NCBI GenBank assembly: GCA_913043815.1 | Contig: CAJWNY010000005.1 | Span: 1 to 64,000, forward strand | Direction of reading: 5' to 3' | DNA: 64,000 nt | DNA from: an uncultured Gammaproteobacteria bacterium | GTDB lineage: Bacteria; Pseudomonadota; Gammaproteobacteria; Pseudomonadales; Azotimanducaceae | Shown here: in pieces, positions 1 to 10,369 of the stretch | Layout of the letters: every line of letters begins with the position of its first letter | How positions within the stretch are numbered: the first letter of the stretch is position 1 | Program-made: the position numbers and the translations under genes | Notes under the pieces: generated by a model | What the model was told of the DNA's origin: nothing | Databases searched by the model: none | Seen by the model: the letters and a program-made list of their open reading frames with translations, nothing else

Positions 1-109
1 ACTTTGGCTGGATGTTCATTACATTATTACTCAAACTACATTCTAGATGCTCTAGTGGCGATAGAAAGACTAATGTCAGCACCTAGAAAAATCAGAAAAG
101 TAAAAAGAA

Positions 110-1309
110 TTGAAAAAGAAACAGGTAACCATGCTGGCAGAATCAAATATAAATATGGCACAGACTTTTTCTAGCAGAGCAGAAATTCTTAGCGGGCTGG
201 GGGCAGCAAAGTTAACAGTGGCTGCCCATTCAAACTGGGCAGAACAAAACAGCAGGCTGCATGATGATTCCTTTGCCGCCATTGTAGCTGCGGGTATCCC
301 CCGACTATTTTTACCAAAAAGTTTGGGTGGGTTTGAAACCGATCCTGTGACCTGCGCACTGCTTTGCGAGCAGTTGGCGGACAGTGATACCGCCGCTGCA
401 TGGCATGTAATGGTATTTAATGCAGCAAAGTTAATGGCAGCCAAATGGCCAACGCAAATGGTCGAATTGCTCTGGGCGCGGAATCCAGATCAGTTAGTTT
501 CAGCCAGCGGCCACACGCCTATGCAGGGCCGTAAAATCGCTGATGGTTATATCGTTAATGGCACTCAGCGTTTTGTTAGCGGCTGCGATCATGCTAGCTG
601 GCTTATGTCACCCATGTTGGTTGATGACGAGATGCATACTGTCGTAGTGCCCATGAGTGAGTGTAAAAAGTTAGATAACTGGGACACTTTGGGTATGCGT
701 GGGTCAGGCAGTACCGATGTATTTCTGGAGGATATTTTTGTACCTAATTTGCAGGTGGCCCCGCCAGCAACGCCAGATACACCTAACAATCAACATTTTC
801 GCGGCCAGCTGTACCTTTGCCCTTCGAGAATTGTTTTTGCCACCTATGTACCTGTTGTTTTTAGTCTCGCCCGGCGAGCATTGGAACAAGTGAGCGCCTT
901 GGTGACGGATAAAACGCCAGGTGGCGCTGCCGGGAAAGTGCGTGACAAGAATATTGCTCAAGCACACTATGGTAAAGCGTTAGCGAAATATCGTGCTGCT
1001 CGGCTGATGTTTTATGACGCATTAGATAACACCTGGGAAAAAGCTGGCACAGGTCATAAGGCAGACGCTTTAGATCGCTCGGACTTATATTTGGCGGGTA
1101 CCCATGCGGTGCAAACTTGTGCGGAAGTCGTTCGGCATGTGGCCGACATTGCGGCAACTGCTATGATTGCTAAAGGATCAGAGCTGGAGCGCATTAGTCG
1201 CGATATGGAAACCTTGCGACACCATGGGTTTGTAAATGAATCGCGTTACGCCAGTGTTGCGCAAGTACATTGGGGCGCAGAACTCGATTATCCGGCAATG
1301 CTCAGATAG
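110..1309 (+). CDS. acyl-CoA dehydrogenase-like flavoprotein
   Basis: 399 aa ORF; acyl-CoA dehydrogenase-type segments (GIPRLFLPKSLGG, DTLGMRGSGSTDVFLEDIFVP); start could be the internal ATG at 131. Confidence 0.8.
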   Translation: MKKKQVTMLAESNINMAQTFSSRAEILSGLGAAKLTVAAHSNWAEQNSRLHDDSFAAIVAAGIPRLFLPKSLGGFETDPVTCALLCEQLADSDTAAAWHVMVFNAAKLMAAKWPTQMVELLWARNPDQLVSASGHTPMQGRKIADGYIVNGTQRFVSGCDHASWLMSPMLVDDEMHTVVVPMSECKKLDNWDTLGMRGSGSTDVFLEDIFVPNLQVAPPATPDTPNNQHFRGQLYLCPSRIVFATYVPVVFSLARRALEQVSALVTDKTPGGAAGKVRDKNIAQAHYGKALAKYRAARLMFYDALDNTWEKAGTGHKADALDRSDLYLAGTHAVQTCAEVVRHVADIAATAMIAKGSELERISRDMETLRHHGFVNESRYASVAQVHWGAELDYPAMLR

Positions 1310-1385
1310 TCGAATAGGGTCCTCTTGCTATCTATTAGCAATAAATGCTGCTGGCAGTTATTAACCAAAAATAGGTAAGTAGGTC

Positions 1386-2414
1386 ATGGCCTCTAATCCC
1401 CCAGGGCATTCAATAAATGCTGAAGACGACTCCTCGCATTATGTTATTTACGGCGCAGGCGGAATTGGTTCAACTATAGGTGCGCGCTTATATCGACAAG
1501 ACTTTAAGGTCACGCTAATCGCCCGAGGTGAACATGGCCGAGTTTTGCAGGATCAAGGTTTGCATTTCATTGCACCCGACTGTGATGAAATACTACAAAT
1601 TCCAACCGTATTACACCCACGTCAGATTGTCTTCGATGCCAGTGTAGTAGTGCTTATGTGCATGAAGTCACAACACGGATTGGCAGCGCTGGAAGACCTT
1701 TCTAAGGTAGCACCTACGCACACGCCTATTGTTTGTGTGCAAAATGGGGTTGACAACGAACGGCAGTCTTTACGCTTTTTCCCCAATGTCTATGCCTCTG
1801 TCGTGATACTGCCTGCGGTGTTTTTGCAACCCGGTCTGGTGGTTAGCCATGCCGCAAACAAGGGCGGCATATTAGATACGGGGTGTTATCCCAAGGGCTT
1901 AGACTCGCGCGCCAAAAAAATTAATACAGATTTAGAAACAGCAGGATTCAGTGCGCGTCCAGACGCCCAGGTGATGGGACAAAAATACGCAAAGCTTCTA
2001 ATTAATTTGGCTAATATTTTACAGGCAGGTCTGCAGGATGCCATTGACGCCAGAGACATATCTTTAGCGCTGCGTAATGAAGCGCTGGCTTGTTTTGCGG
2101 CGGCAGGTATCAATTGTATGGATAAAGATGAAGCTAAGCGCCGGCGCGACCACGTAATGCTCGACACTCACGTACCCGGGCATGATCGTTCGGCGGGTTC
2201 TTCTTGGCAGAGTATGCAAAGAGGCACCGGAGATATTGAAACCAATTACTTAAATGGTGAAATTGTTTTGCTCGGTCGCGTTCATGGTGTGCCTACCCCC
2301 GCAAATGAGGCTTGTGTGGTTATGGCTATGCAGATGCTGGCGGACAATCTCGGTCCCGGCGCATACTCTGCAGATTGGTTAAGAGCAAAAATTGAGCAGT
2401 TGTCAGGGCATTAA
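1386..2414 (+). CDS. 2-dehydropantoate 2-reductase family (ketopantoate reductase-like) protein
   Basis: 342 aa; N-terminal Rossmann motif YGAGGIGSTIGARL, CVQNGVDNE motif, helical C-terminal domain. Confidence 0.75.
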   Translation: MASNPPGHSINAEDDSSHYVIYGAGGIGSTIGARLYRQDFKVTLIARGEHGRVLQDQGLHFIAPDCDEILQIPTVLHPRQIVFDASVVVLMCMKSQHGLAALEDLSKVAPTHTPIVCVQNGVDNERQSLRFFPNVYASVVILPAVFLQPGLVVSHAANKGGILDTGCYPKGLDSRAKKINTDLETAGFSARPDAQVMGQKYAKLLINLANILQAGLQDAIDARDISLALRNEALACFAAAGINCMDKDEAKRRRDHVMLDTHVPGHDRSAGSSWQSMQRGTGDIETNYLNGEIVLLGRVHGVPTPANEACVVMAMQMLADNLGPGAYSADWLRAKIEQLSGH

Positions 2415-2485
2415 CCTAAATGTTGTCGCGCTAAAGTGTTCTCAGGTAGTCGAGTATTAATAGAGCGTAAAGAGAGAGGTGTCTA

Positions 2486-3064
2486 ATGAGCTTTTATACT
2501 AAACGAAGGTTGGCGTTTGCCAGTCAAGACCTGCAACAATCGGTGCAAATGCTACGCGAACTTGTAGCTGCGCAAAGTGGTACAACGATTTGGGGTATAT
2601 GGCATGGTGTTTTTGGCATGCCATCAAACGAGTTGATGTTGGTCACTGCCCACGATGGTCGTAGAGATAGTTTAGCACTGCCAGAAAATATTCGTGTGCT
2701 TGCAGCGTATCAACTCAAAGCAACCGCTCGCCCTACAGACAAAACTCCGCTCAGTCAGGCTGGAATATACGTATTTCGTGATTTTGTTTTGGACGGTAAA
2801 GACATTGAAGAAGTGGTGGTTTTGTCTAGCACCGCTTGGCAAACTTTTGAAGTGGGAGAGAATTATGCCGCTCGGCCCATGGGGCTGTTCGCGCCGCAAA
2901 CCCCATCGGCAAACTGCGTTATGCACTTGCTCACATGGTACCCAGATTTTACCTCGTGGCAGAATTCCCGCGAGTCAGGTCCTGAAGCACTGCAGAGATT
3001 TGCAGCGCGTCGCGCATTAACTCACTCAACTAATGCGGTGGCCACGCGCCTAGATTTGACGTAG
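2486..3064 (+). CDS. hypothetical protein (possible dimeric alpha/beta-barrel NIPSNAP-like)
   Basis: 192 aa ORF, co-oriented with upstream genes, RBS-like agagagagg; family guess weak. Confidence 0.55.
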   Translation: MSFYTKRRLAFASQDLQQSVQMLRELVAAQSGTTIWGIWHGVFGMPSNELMLVTAHDGRRDSLALPENIRVLAAYQLKATARPTDKTPLSQAGIYVFRDFVLDGKDIEEVVVLSSTAWQTFEVGENYAARPMGLFAPQTPSANCVMHLLTWYPDFTSWQNSRESGPEALQRFAARRALTHSTNAVATRLDLT

Positions 3065-3080
3065 TGGCTCTAGTTGAGAA

Positions 3081-4037
3081 TTACTTCAGGCTAGCAAGCC
3101 ACTCGTCGTCTGAACCTTCGTTGATAGAAGCAAAAAGAGGCGTAGTTAAATAACGCTCACCAGTGTCTGCCAGCATGGTCAAAATCACGCTACCCGGCTC
3201 TGCTTGTTCAGCAACTTTCAGTGAAGCAGAAAGAGTGCCCCCACCTGAGATGCCTACAAAGATACCTTCTTCTTGACCAAGGCGTAACGCACAAGCCATA
3301 GATTCGTCTTCGTTCACTGTCACAATGTGGTCGGTAATTTCTTGATCCAAAACCTCAGGGATAAAGTCTGGGGTCCAGCCTTGGATTTTGTGGGGTGACC
3401 ATTCGCCACCAGAAAGCAGCGCTGCTTGTTCGGGTTCTGCAGCAACAATTTGTATTGCTGGGCGGGCAGCTTTAAGAGTTCTTCCCGCACCAGACAAGGT
3501 GCCGCCCGTACCCCATCCAGTAACCCAATAGTCCAATCGCTCGCCGGCGAAATCTGAAAGAATTTCCGGGCCAGTAGTACTTGCATGGTAATTAGGGTTA
3601 GCCGGGTTCTTGAATTGGTTGGCCATAAACCAACCGTGCTCGGTAGCCAAAGCTTCTGCTCGTTTAACCATACCAGTGCCGCGCTCAGCCGCTGGGGTCA
3701 AAATAACTTTGCCACCCAGTGCCCGCATCAGTTTGCGTCGCTCTATTGAAAACGTTTCCACCATTACCGCTACAAATGGATGCCCCATAACGGCGCAAAC
3801 CATGGCCAGTGCGATACCTGTATTGCCAGAGGTGGCCTCAATAACTGTTTGACCGGGCTGAAGCGCGCCACTGTCACGAGCGTCCTTAATAATGGCATAC
3901 GCTAGACGATCTTTGACTGAAGCCATTGGGTTAAACGATTCAACTTTTACGTACATTTCTACATGGTCAGGGCCAAAGCGGTTGAGCTTGACCACCGGGG
4001 TGTTGCCTATGGTTTGTAAAATATTGTCGTATTTCAT
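3081..4037 (-). CDS. cysM: cysteine synthase (PLP-dependent, CysM/CysK type)
   Basis: 318 aa; NTPVVKLNR, NPMASVKDR PLP-lysine motif, EATSGNTGIALAM, GWGTGGTLSG. Confidence 0.88.
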   Translation of the reverse strand: MKYDNILQTIGNTPVVKLNRFGPDHVEMYVKVESFNPMASVKDRLAYAIIKDARDSGALQPGQTVIEATSGNTGIALAMVCAVMGHPFVAVMVETFSIERRKLMRALGGKVILTPAAERGTGMVKRAEALATEHGWFMANQFKNPANPNYHASTTGPEILSDFAGERLDYWVTGWGTGGTLSGAGRTLKAARPAIQIVAAEPEQAALLSGGEWSPHKIQGWTPDFIPEVLDQEITDHIVTVNEDESMACALRLGQEEGIFVGISGGGTLSASLKVAEQAEPGSVILTMLADTGERYLTTPLFASINEGSDDEWLASLK

Positions 4038-4056
4038 AGCAAAGAACTCCGTATTG

Positions 4057-4446
4057 TTATTCTGAATGTTGGTGGTGTGTGAGGTTTCTGATGTGTGCGA
4101 TCAGTACAAGTATTACGCCGACCACTGTAAGCGGAATTTCCCAGCTTTCGCCCCACACATGGATCACAGCTAAGAACATTAGGGTTAGTCCAATGCTGCC
4201 AAGGGCAAGGGTCAAAATACTTTTCTCGCTTTGGTATCCGCGCCACAAGGCCAGCATGCTTATAGGCACGGCAAAGGCCAGTAACAGCCAGTGGGTCATA
4301 GTTTCCGTGTCCGCAAGCCAGCTGTTAACTGAAGGCATGAGTAGCAAAGTGACGGGCACAGCCAAGCAATGTATTAGGCACAACCCTGACAACCATATAG
4401 CTGTGCGGTCTAATTTAGACTTATTTGCGGATTCAGAGTGCGACAC
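4057..4446 (-). CDS. MerC-domain membrane protein
   Basis: 129 aa; four predicted TM segments; CLIHCLAVPV motif typical of MerC family. Confidence 0.7.
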   Translation of the reverse strand: MSHSESANKSKLDRTAIWLSGLCLIHCLAVPVTLLLMPSVNSWLADTETMTHWLLLAFAVPISMLALWRGYQSEKSILTLALGSIGLTLMFLAVIHVWGESWEIPLTVVGVILVLIAHIRNLTHHQHSE

Positions 4447-4608
4447 TTTTTGCTGTTGAAGTTAAAGGGAGCATAAGCTAGCGCTTAGGACTCCAGCATG
4501 CAAGGCACGTTAGAGTATATGATTATGCACGGTGGCTATTTGGACGTTGGTTTTGCGTCGATGATAGAGCTAATTTTTAACAGCCTAGTGACATTATAAG
4601 AAATAATT

Positions 4609-5298
4609 ATGGACGACAGAACTCGGTGGGATGCTCGTTATCGCGAAGGCGCTTATTCTCAGCGCCCTTGGCCAAGTGAATTTCTGCAAAAAAATATTCA
4701 GGCGCTGGCTAATAAGAATGGTCAACGTCCTAGTCGGGCGTTAGATCTGGCTTGTGGCGCGGGTCGTAACAGCGTTTTCCTTGCTGATAATGGATTCGCC
4801 ACTCAAGGGGTAGATATTTCCGCAGCTGCCATTGCCAGAGGCGCGGCTTACGCAACTCAGGTTGGTGTAAAAGTGGGTTGGGTCTGCCAGAGTTTGCTTG
4901 CCCAAAGCGATGCTAAGTTGGAGCCGGTTGCCCCAGTTGCACAAAAAACGTTGCTGCGGGCCCAAGATTCAATAAGAGACCCTATAAGTAATTTTGGTCA
5001 ATATCAGCTGATTATTCTGTTTAGGTTTGTCGCGCCCGGGTTACTTACAACACTCATGGACCATTTGATTCCTGAAGGCCATCTAATGGTAGAGGAGCAT
5101 TTGCAGCATGACTTAGATGAAGAAATAGTCGGGCCTCGTAGCCCTGCGTTTCGCGTAGCGCCCGGCGCACTGCTTTCTGAGGTAGCAGCGAGCACCCAGC
5201 CTTATGATGTTGTTGAAGATTTTGCTGGAGCTGTGATCGAGCCCAGCGGCGATAAAGCTGCTGTTTCTAGATTGTGGGTCCGTCGCCTTCCCGGGTGA
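4609..5298 (+). CDS. class I SAM-dependent methyltransferase
   Basis: 229 aa; motif I ALDLACGAGRNSVFLA and GVDIS. Confidence 0.8.
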   Translation: MDDRTRWDARYREGAYSQRPWPSEFLQKNIQALANKNGQRPSRALDLACGAGRNSVFLADNGFATQGVDISAAAIARGAAYATQVGVKVGWVCQSLLAQSDAKLEPVAPVAQKTLLRAQDSIRDPISNFGQYQLIILFRFVAPGLLTTLMDHLIPEGHLMVEEHLQHDLDEEIVGPRSPAFRVAPGALLSEVAASTQPYDVVEDFAGAVIEPSGDKAAVSRLWVRRLPG

Positions 5299-5414
5299 GG
5301 CAAGTTCGCCCGCGCTATTATGTTCAATAACACTTTGCGGAAGCTATTTCCGCCTATCGAAGTAAGCAGCTTAATGCGATGCTTTAAGGATTATAAACTG
5401 AGGGAGATCCCAAA

Positions 5415-6176
5415 ATGAGCGAAGAACAAGCAATCATAGTTGAGCGCAAAGGGCACGTGATGGTCATTACACTGAACCGACCAGATGCAATGAACGCTAT
5501 CAACGGTGAGTTGTCTAAAGGTCTTTGGAATGCCATTAAGGAATTGGATGCTGATGATTCGTTGGTGGCCGGAGTTATAACAGGTAACGGCCGTGCGTTT
5601 TGTGCGGGAATGGACCTCAAAGCCTTTGCACGGGGCGAAGACATTGGCCCATTGAATGAGTTCGTCCGCACAGGTGCTACTAAGCCGCTAATTGCCGCAG
5701 TAAATGGATTCGCCTTGGCGGGTGGCTGCGAAATAATGTTGACCTGTGACCTTATTGTCGCTTCAAAAGGCGCCAAGATCGGTATCCGTGAAGTCAAAGT
5801 AGGACTTTTTGCCGCAGCGGGTGGTGTTTTTAGACTTCCTGCACGTGTTGGTTACGCGAAAGCTATGGAAATGGCTTTGACCGGAGAACCGATCACCGCC
5901 GAGGAAGCATTGGCTGCGGGATTATTAAGCGCCCTTACCGAACCCGGTGAGGCTTTAGATGCAGCGCTGGCCTTGGCAGCACGCATTGCAGAAAACGCCC
6001 CGCTAGCTGTTGTGGCGTCCAAAACTCTGGTTCGAGCAGCATCTATGGGCATTGAAGAAGATAAGCTCTGGGAAATGCAGGTGCCTTTGCAGAAAAAGGT
6101 TTTCAGCTCTAATGATGCCAAAGAAGGCCCAGCAGCCTTTGCTGAGAAGCGTGCGCCTAACTGGACCGGAAGCTAA
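5415..6176 (+). CDS. enoyl-CoA hydratase/isomerase (crotonase) family
   Basis: 253 aa; GNGRAFCAGMDL and NGFALAGGCEIMLTCDL oxyanion-hole motifs. Confidence 0.88.
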   Translation: MSEEQAIIVERKGHVMVITLNRPDAMNAINGELSKGLWNAIKELDADDSLVAGVITGNGRAFCAGMDLKAFARGEDIGPLNEFVRTGATKPLIAAVNGFALAGGCEIMLTCDLIVASKGAKIGIREVKVGLFAAAGGVFRLPARVGYAKAMEMALTGEPITAEEALAAGLLSALTEPGEALDAALALAARIAENAPLAVVASKTLVRAASMGIEEDKLWEMQVPLQKKVFSSNDAKEGPAAFAEKRAPNWTGS

Positions 6177-6212
6177 GAACGCTGATTGCTAGTTGGACTT
6201 ATGACGAGGATG

Positions 6213-6271
6213 CGGGCTAAACAGCTAGCCCGTCAAGTTACTCGCCGAAGCAACGGAGCAGTATTGCTCCG
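6213..6271. terminator. convergent intergenic hairpins (bidirectional terminator candidate)
   Basis: stem gggcta/tagccc near 6215-6231 and stem cggagca-gtat-tgctccg (6254-6271) followed by T-rich cgttcttta, between convergent genes. Confidence 0.45.
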
Positions 6272-6311
6272 CGTTCTTTATATCGCGATATCGAGCTTGC
6301 AGTGGTAAAAG

Positions 6312-7634
6312 TTACTCTGCCTCTGCCTCTGCCTCTGCCTCTGCCTCGCGCCATACGCGGATAAAATTGCCGCCCCAAATTTTCTCTATGTCCTCGGCAC
6401 TATAGCCTCGCTTAAGCAGCCCTATGGTCACATTCAAGGATTCACTGGCGTCTTCATAGCCGGGTATACCGCTGCCGTGGTTAAAGTCAGTGCCAATGCC
6501 CACATGATCTACGCCAATGCGTTTCGCTATGTAGTCTAGGTGGTTTAGCATGTCTTCCAAGCTAATTGGGCCGAGGAAGCTGCTGATCTTAGTAAGGAAG
6601 TTTTTCTTAACTTCCGGGTCGGCTATCTCCCAATAAAGTTCGAAGGGGTATAAATAGTCTTCGTCTATGTTGGCTTCACGTCGAATCGCTCTAATGCCTG
6701 CATCCATTTGCGGGTTGGAGGTGTCAAAGAGGTACCCTCTGAAGGGCGCTACATGAACAACGCCGCCGGTTGCTCCAATGCGGTCCAGCTCTTCATCAGA
6801 CAGATTGCGACTGACTTGTGTAAGCGCCCGAGCGTTTGAGTGGGTGGCCACCACTGGCGCGGTAGAAAGTTCAATCGCTTGCAGTGCGGCTTGCTTTGAC
6901 AGCTGGGAGATATCAACAATTGCGCCAAGCGCATTGATCTTTTTAATAGCAGTAATGCCTAGATCAGACAAACCGCCGTGCTCTGCGGTTGCTTCACGTT
7001 GATTGGTCGTGGCATCAAACAAGGGCCTGGATGAATCCGCAAAGTTGTTGTGGCCCATGTGGGTCAGTGCAAACAAGCGCACTCCATCTGCATAAAAGGT
7101 TTCAATGGCAGAAGCATTTGTGCCAAGAATGAGGGCGTTTTGAAATCCTAGCAGCAACGCGGACTGGTTCGCTTTATGAGCATCGATTAGCTCGTCTGGG
7201 GTTAAAACCAAGATAGTGTTGTTTGTGCTGTCCGCTGCCATTGCTTTAACCACGGCCAGCTTTGCCGCCGCGATTTTTTGCGCCGCCGCATACCCTTCCG
7301 GGGTTCTAGGCCCTGGGCTCACGGCTACAGACATCACAACAGCATCTAAGCCGCCGGCAACCATCTTTCCAGGAGCTACTTTAGATAGCCCATCTGCGCC
7401 CGCATAAGCGGAAGGTTTGCCCGGCATTTCTATGTCAGCATGAGCGTCCAGAGTCAATGCACTGGCATGTATGGCTTGGGCTTTAGCCAAAAATGCTTCA
7501 GCGCCACCACCACTCTTTTGTGCGACGGCATCGTCAGTCATTGAGTTGTCATTGGAACAACCGACTACAACTCCAATAAATAGTAACGCAGCGCACAGCA
7601 GTGGTTTGGAAGAATGATCCAGAAATTTGCTCAC
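6312..7634 (-). CDS. membrane dipeptidase (peptidase M19 family) lipoprotein
   Basis: 440 aa; LDAHADIE, THSNARALTQVSRNLSD, HVGIGTDFNHG metal-site motifs; N-terminal lipobox-like VVGCS. Confidence 0.85.
   Translation of the reverse strand: MSKFLDHSSKPLLCAALLFIGVVVGCSNDNSMTDDAVAQKSGGGAEAFLAKAQAIHASALTLDAHADIEMPGKPSAYAGADGLSKVAPGKMVAGGLDAVVMSVAVSPGPRTPEGYAAAQKIAAAKLAVVKAMAADSTNNTILVLTPDELIDAHKANQSALLLGFQNALILGTNASAIETFYADGVRLFALTHMGHNNFADSSRPLFDATTNQREATAEHGGLSDLGITAIKKINALGAIVDISQLSKQAALQAIELSTAPVVATHSNARALTQVSRNLSDEELDRIGATGGVVHVAPFRGYLFDTSNPQMDAGIRAIRREANIDEDYLYPFELYWEIADPEVKKNFLTKISSFLGPISLEDMLNHLDYIAKRIGVDHVGIGTDFNHGSGIPGYEDASESLNVTIGLLKRGYSAEDIEKIWGGNFIRVWREAEAEAEAEAE
6315..6344. repeat. 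hexanucleotide tandem repeat (CTCTGC)x5 encoding C-terminal (Ala-Glu)n
   Basis: five perfect ctctgc copies directly 5' (plus strand) of the dipeptidase stop codon complement tta. Confidence 0.95.
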
Positions 7635-7844
7635 AGTAGTTCACCGAATAAACAGGACCCCGCCAGCCTAGCCTAAGCAATGCGTATAGGCCAACGTGGT
7701 TATTCACGGGTTTTGTCTTGTTAGCCGATCGCGCTTTAAATCTTCTGGCATAAAAAGGCATGGTGAATTTGTGTCGGTAACACCATTAGCCTATTTCCGC
7801 GCACTAATTGGCGCTAGGATAGAACTTTTAGCAGGGGAATTCCC

Positions 7845-8822
7845 ATGGAAAATATTCCTACAATAGATTTTGCCGCATTCCAAAAAGGAGGCTTTGCCGC
7901 CATCGATCAACAGGCGTTAGTAGAAGCGTGCGAGGACCACGGTTTTTTCATTCTAACGAATCATGGCTTAGAGGATGTGGTGACTTCTACCTTTGTGGCA
8001 TCGAACGAATTTTTTGCCATGCCTCGAGAACACAAAACAGCCGTGTATAGAGACGAAAGTAATCCTCTGGGTTACTACGATCGCGAATTGACGAAGCAAA
8101 AGCGCGATCAAAAAGAAGTTTTTGATTTTAAAGCCGGAGGCCATATTTCTAAAAACCCAGAAAGACATACGCGGTGGCCGGCTCAGCCCGATGGTTTTAG
8201 GCCCGCGTTAACCGATTTCTTCCAATCCTTTACTCATTTGTCTGAAGCCACCATGGGTATGGTGTTATCGGCACTGGGCATGTCTGATGTCGAAGTATTG
8301 GAGACTATGAACAAGGGATTTGGCGAATTGCATTCCAGTGCCGCGCGGCTTAACTACTATCCGTCCGCTGATCCTGTTCCAGATTCAGAGCGCTCAGACC
8401 TAACCGGTTTAGGTGATATGGCGTTGCATCATCATACTGATCCTGGCGCCATCACACTGTTGTTGCAAGATAACCATGGCGGTCTTCAAGCCCTTTCAAA
8501 GAAAGACGGTTGGATAGACGTGCCGCCAGCAAACGGTTCTATTGTGGTAAATATTGGCGACGTGCTTCAAGTGTGGACTAACGATCGTTGTACTGCGGGT
8601 ATCCACAGAGTGTTACCTGTGCATTCTCAACAAGGCCGTTACAGCATCCCGTTCTTTTATCAACCTGCGGTAAAAGCTGTAATAGAGCCTTGGCTTGGTC
8701 AACAAGATGTTGCGCTGTATCGCGCTTTTTCTTGGCAGGAATATATTCGTGGCCGAGTTACTGATAATTTTTCTGATCTTGGCGAAGATGATATTCAAAT
8801 TGAACGATATCGTGTCACGTAA
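7845..8822 (+). CDS. isopenicillin N synthase-like Fe(II)/2-oxoglutarate oxygenase
   Basis: 325 aa; N-terminal IPTIDFA, HHHTDPGAITLLLQD, NIGDVLQVWTNDRCTAGIHRV. Confidence 0.87.
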   Translation: MENIPTIDFAAFQKGGFAAIDQQALVEACEDHGFFILTNHGLEDVVTSTFVASNEFFAMPREHKTAVYRDESNPLGYYDRELTKQKRDQKEVFDFKAGGHISKNPERHTRWPAQPDGFRPALTDFFQSFTHLSEATMGMVLSALGMSDVEVLETMNKGFGELHSSAARLNYYPSADPVPDSERSDLTGLGDMALHHHTDPGAITLLLQDNHGGLQALSKKDGWIDVPPANGSIVVNIGDVLQVWTNDRCTAGIHRVLPVHSQQGRYSIPFFYQPAVKAVIEPWLGQQDVALYRAFSWQEYIRGRVTDNFSDLGEDDIQIERYRVT

Positions 8823-8894
8823 GTAGGTAGCGCAAAAAAGGCTTACTGCTAAAAAAGTAACAGCAAGTTTTATCTTCGTTGGATATAAAAATGT

Positions 8895-9560
8895 TTGAGT
8901 ATGCCAAAATATAGTCATCTGCTATTCGACCATGATGGTGTTTTGGTCAATACCGAACATTTGTATTACGAGTCCACCCGTCGAAAGTTGGTGGAGTTAG
9001 ATATAGATTTAACCCTACTAATTTATATGCAAATTATGGTTAACGGTTCTGATGTATGGGATCTTGCTAGAGCTAGTGGCACTGTTGAAGAAGTCATTGC
9101 ACAGAGTAGGGATCAACGTAATCAACTTTACCAACAACTGCTTGGCGCAGAAGATTTATCCATCGGTGGTGTTGAAGAAGTTTTAGTCAAACTTAAACAA
9201 AAGTACACAATGGCCATTGTCACCACCTGTAAAGACGCAGACTTCGCCTACATTCACGATCACCACAAAAGCAGTCTAAACATTGTTCCCCATATGGACC
9301 TTGTTTTAACAAGATCAAGCTACAGCAACAGCAAGCCAGACCCAGAACCGTATTTGACAGCGTTGGAGCGTTTTTCTATTGGGCCACATCAGGCATTGGT
9401 AATAGAAGACTCCGAGCGTGGGCTGCGTTCCGCAGTAGCTGCTGGTATTGATTGCGCGGTGGTGGAATATGCATTCACAGCAAGCCAAGATTTTTCCAAA
9501 GCTACATATCGAATAAAGAACTTGACCGAGTTGGTCGTGTTACTGGAAGGCTTTAAATAG
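8895..9560 (+). CDS. HAD-superfamily hydrolase
   Basis: 221 aa; FDHDGVLVNTE and KPDPEPYLTAL, VIEDSERGLRSAVAAG. Confidence 0.83.
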   Translation: MSMPKYSHLLFDHDGVLVNTEHLYYESTRRKLVELDIDLTLLIYMQIMVNGSDVWDLARASGTVEEVIAQSRDQRNQLYQQLLGAEDLSIGGVEEVLVKLKQKYTMAIVTTCKDADFAYIHDHHKSSLNIVPHMDLVLTRSSYSNSKPDPEPYLTALERFSIGPHQALVIEDSERGLRSAVAAGIDCAVVEYAFTASQDFSKATYRIKNLTELVVLLEGFK

Positions 9561-9610
9561 CGTGGTCGTTATTGCTGAATTCTTGGCGCGAAAATTATGG
9601 CGGCGGGTCT

Positions 9611-10345
9611 CTAAAAATACTCGGGTTCTGGCGCTAAGTTGACTAAGAGCAAGACCATTCCTAAAACAAAAACGCCTATAAAAACACCACGCCAAACAAA
9701 GTTGCTGTGAATGCCAAGTTGGATCTTAGATTGCGCGATAGAAGGGCCAATATTTTTCTTGCCCGTTATCATCGGTTTAATTAAATTTTCGTTTTTGCCG
9801 AGCAAATACCAGATTATCGCAACAAGGTGTAGGGCTACTGCCGCCAATAAAATATCAAAATTGGTATGATGCAGCCAGCCTAAATAGTCAGCGAGGCTGT
9901 CCGAGACAGCGCTGTTATAGGGGCCTGCATAGAAAATGTCGTCGCTAATAAACAGCCCGCTTACGGCTTGAGTCATTGCTAACGCCAGCAGTACAACGCT
10001 TGCCCAACCCCCTAATGGCCCATGACCAACGTGACTGATTTCTCCCGGTTGTGTCTTTTTCTTTAGTTGGCCGAAAGCACGGAGAACTGATTTCGGCCCG
10101 GTAAGAAAATTATGGAAGCGTGCATGTGTGGTGCCCAGTAAGCCCCAAATCAGTCGAAAACTGATAAGGCCGAGCGCCGTATAACCAAATAGAAAGTGAG
10201 TTTCTGTCCAGTCGAAGCCTGCTTTTGCGGTGACCCAAGACCCCACTAGGCTCAATGCTAGAGCACCGTGAAATAATCTTAGAGGTAAATCCCAAACCAG
10301 GCTGTCTGCGCTATCTGGTTGCGACTTATCTTGCTCTAAAGCCAA
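9611..10345 (-). CDS. cytochrome b/b561-domain protein
   Basis: 244 aa membrane protein; WDLPLRLFHGAL, RLIWGLLGTTHARF, LHHTNFDILLAAVALHLVAI His ligands. Confidence 0.8.
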   Translation of the reverse strand: MALEQDKSQPDSADSLVWDLPLRLFHGALALSLVGSWVTAKAGFDWTETHFLFGYTALGLISFRLIWGLLGTTHARFHNFLTGPKSVLRAFGQLKKKTQPGEISHVGHGPLGGWASVVLLALAMTQAVSGLFISDDIFYAGPYNSAVSDSLADYLGWLHHTNFDILLAAVALHLVAIIWYLLGKNENLIKPMITGKKNIGPSIAQSKIQLGIHSNFVWRGVFIGVFVLGMVLLLVNLAPEPEYF

Positions 10346-10369
10346 GGGGGACTAGGCTTCGGTGAGACC

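Noticed and set aside
76-444. 122 aa minus-strand ORF antisense to the acyl-CoA dehydrogenase-like gene
   Set aside because: Fully overlaps a strong CDS; low-complexity Ala/Ser-rich translation typical of antisense frames.
4079-4459. 126 aa plus-strand ORF overlapping the MerC gene
   Set aside because: Antisense to a convincing membrane protein with MerC motif; no protein-like features.
5384-5797. 137 aa minus-strand ORF over the crotonase gene
   Set aside because: Shadow ORF; crotonase frame has clear motifs and an RBS.
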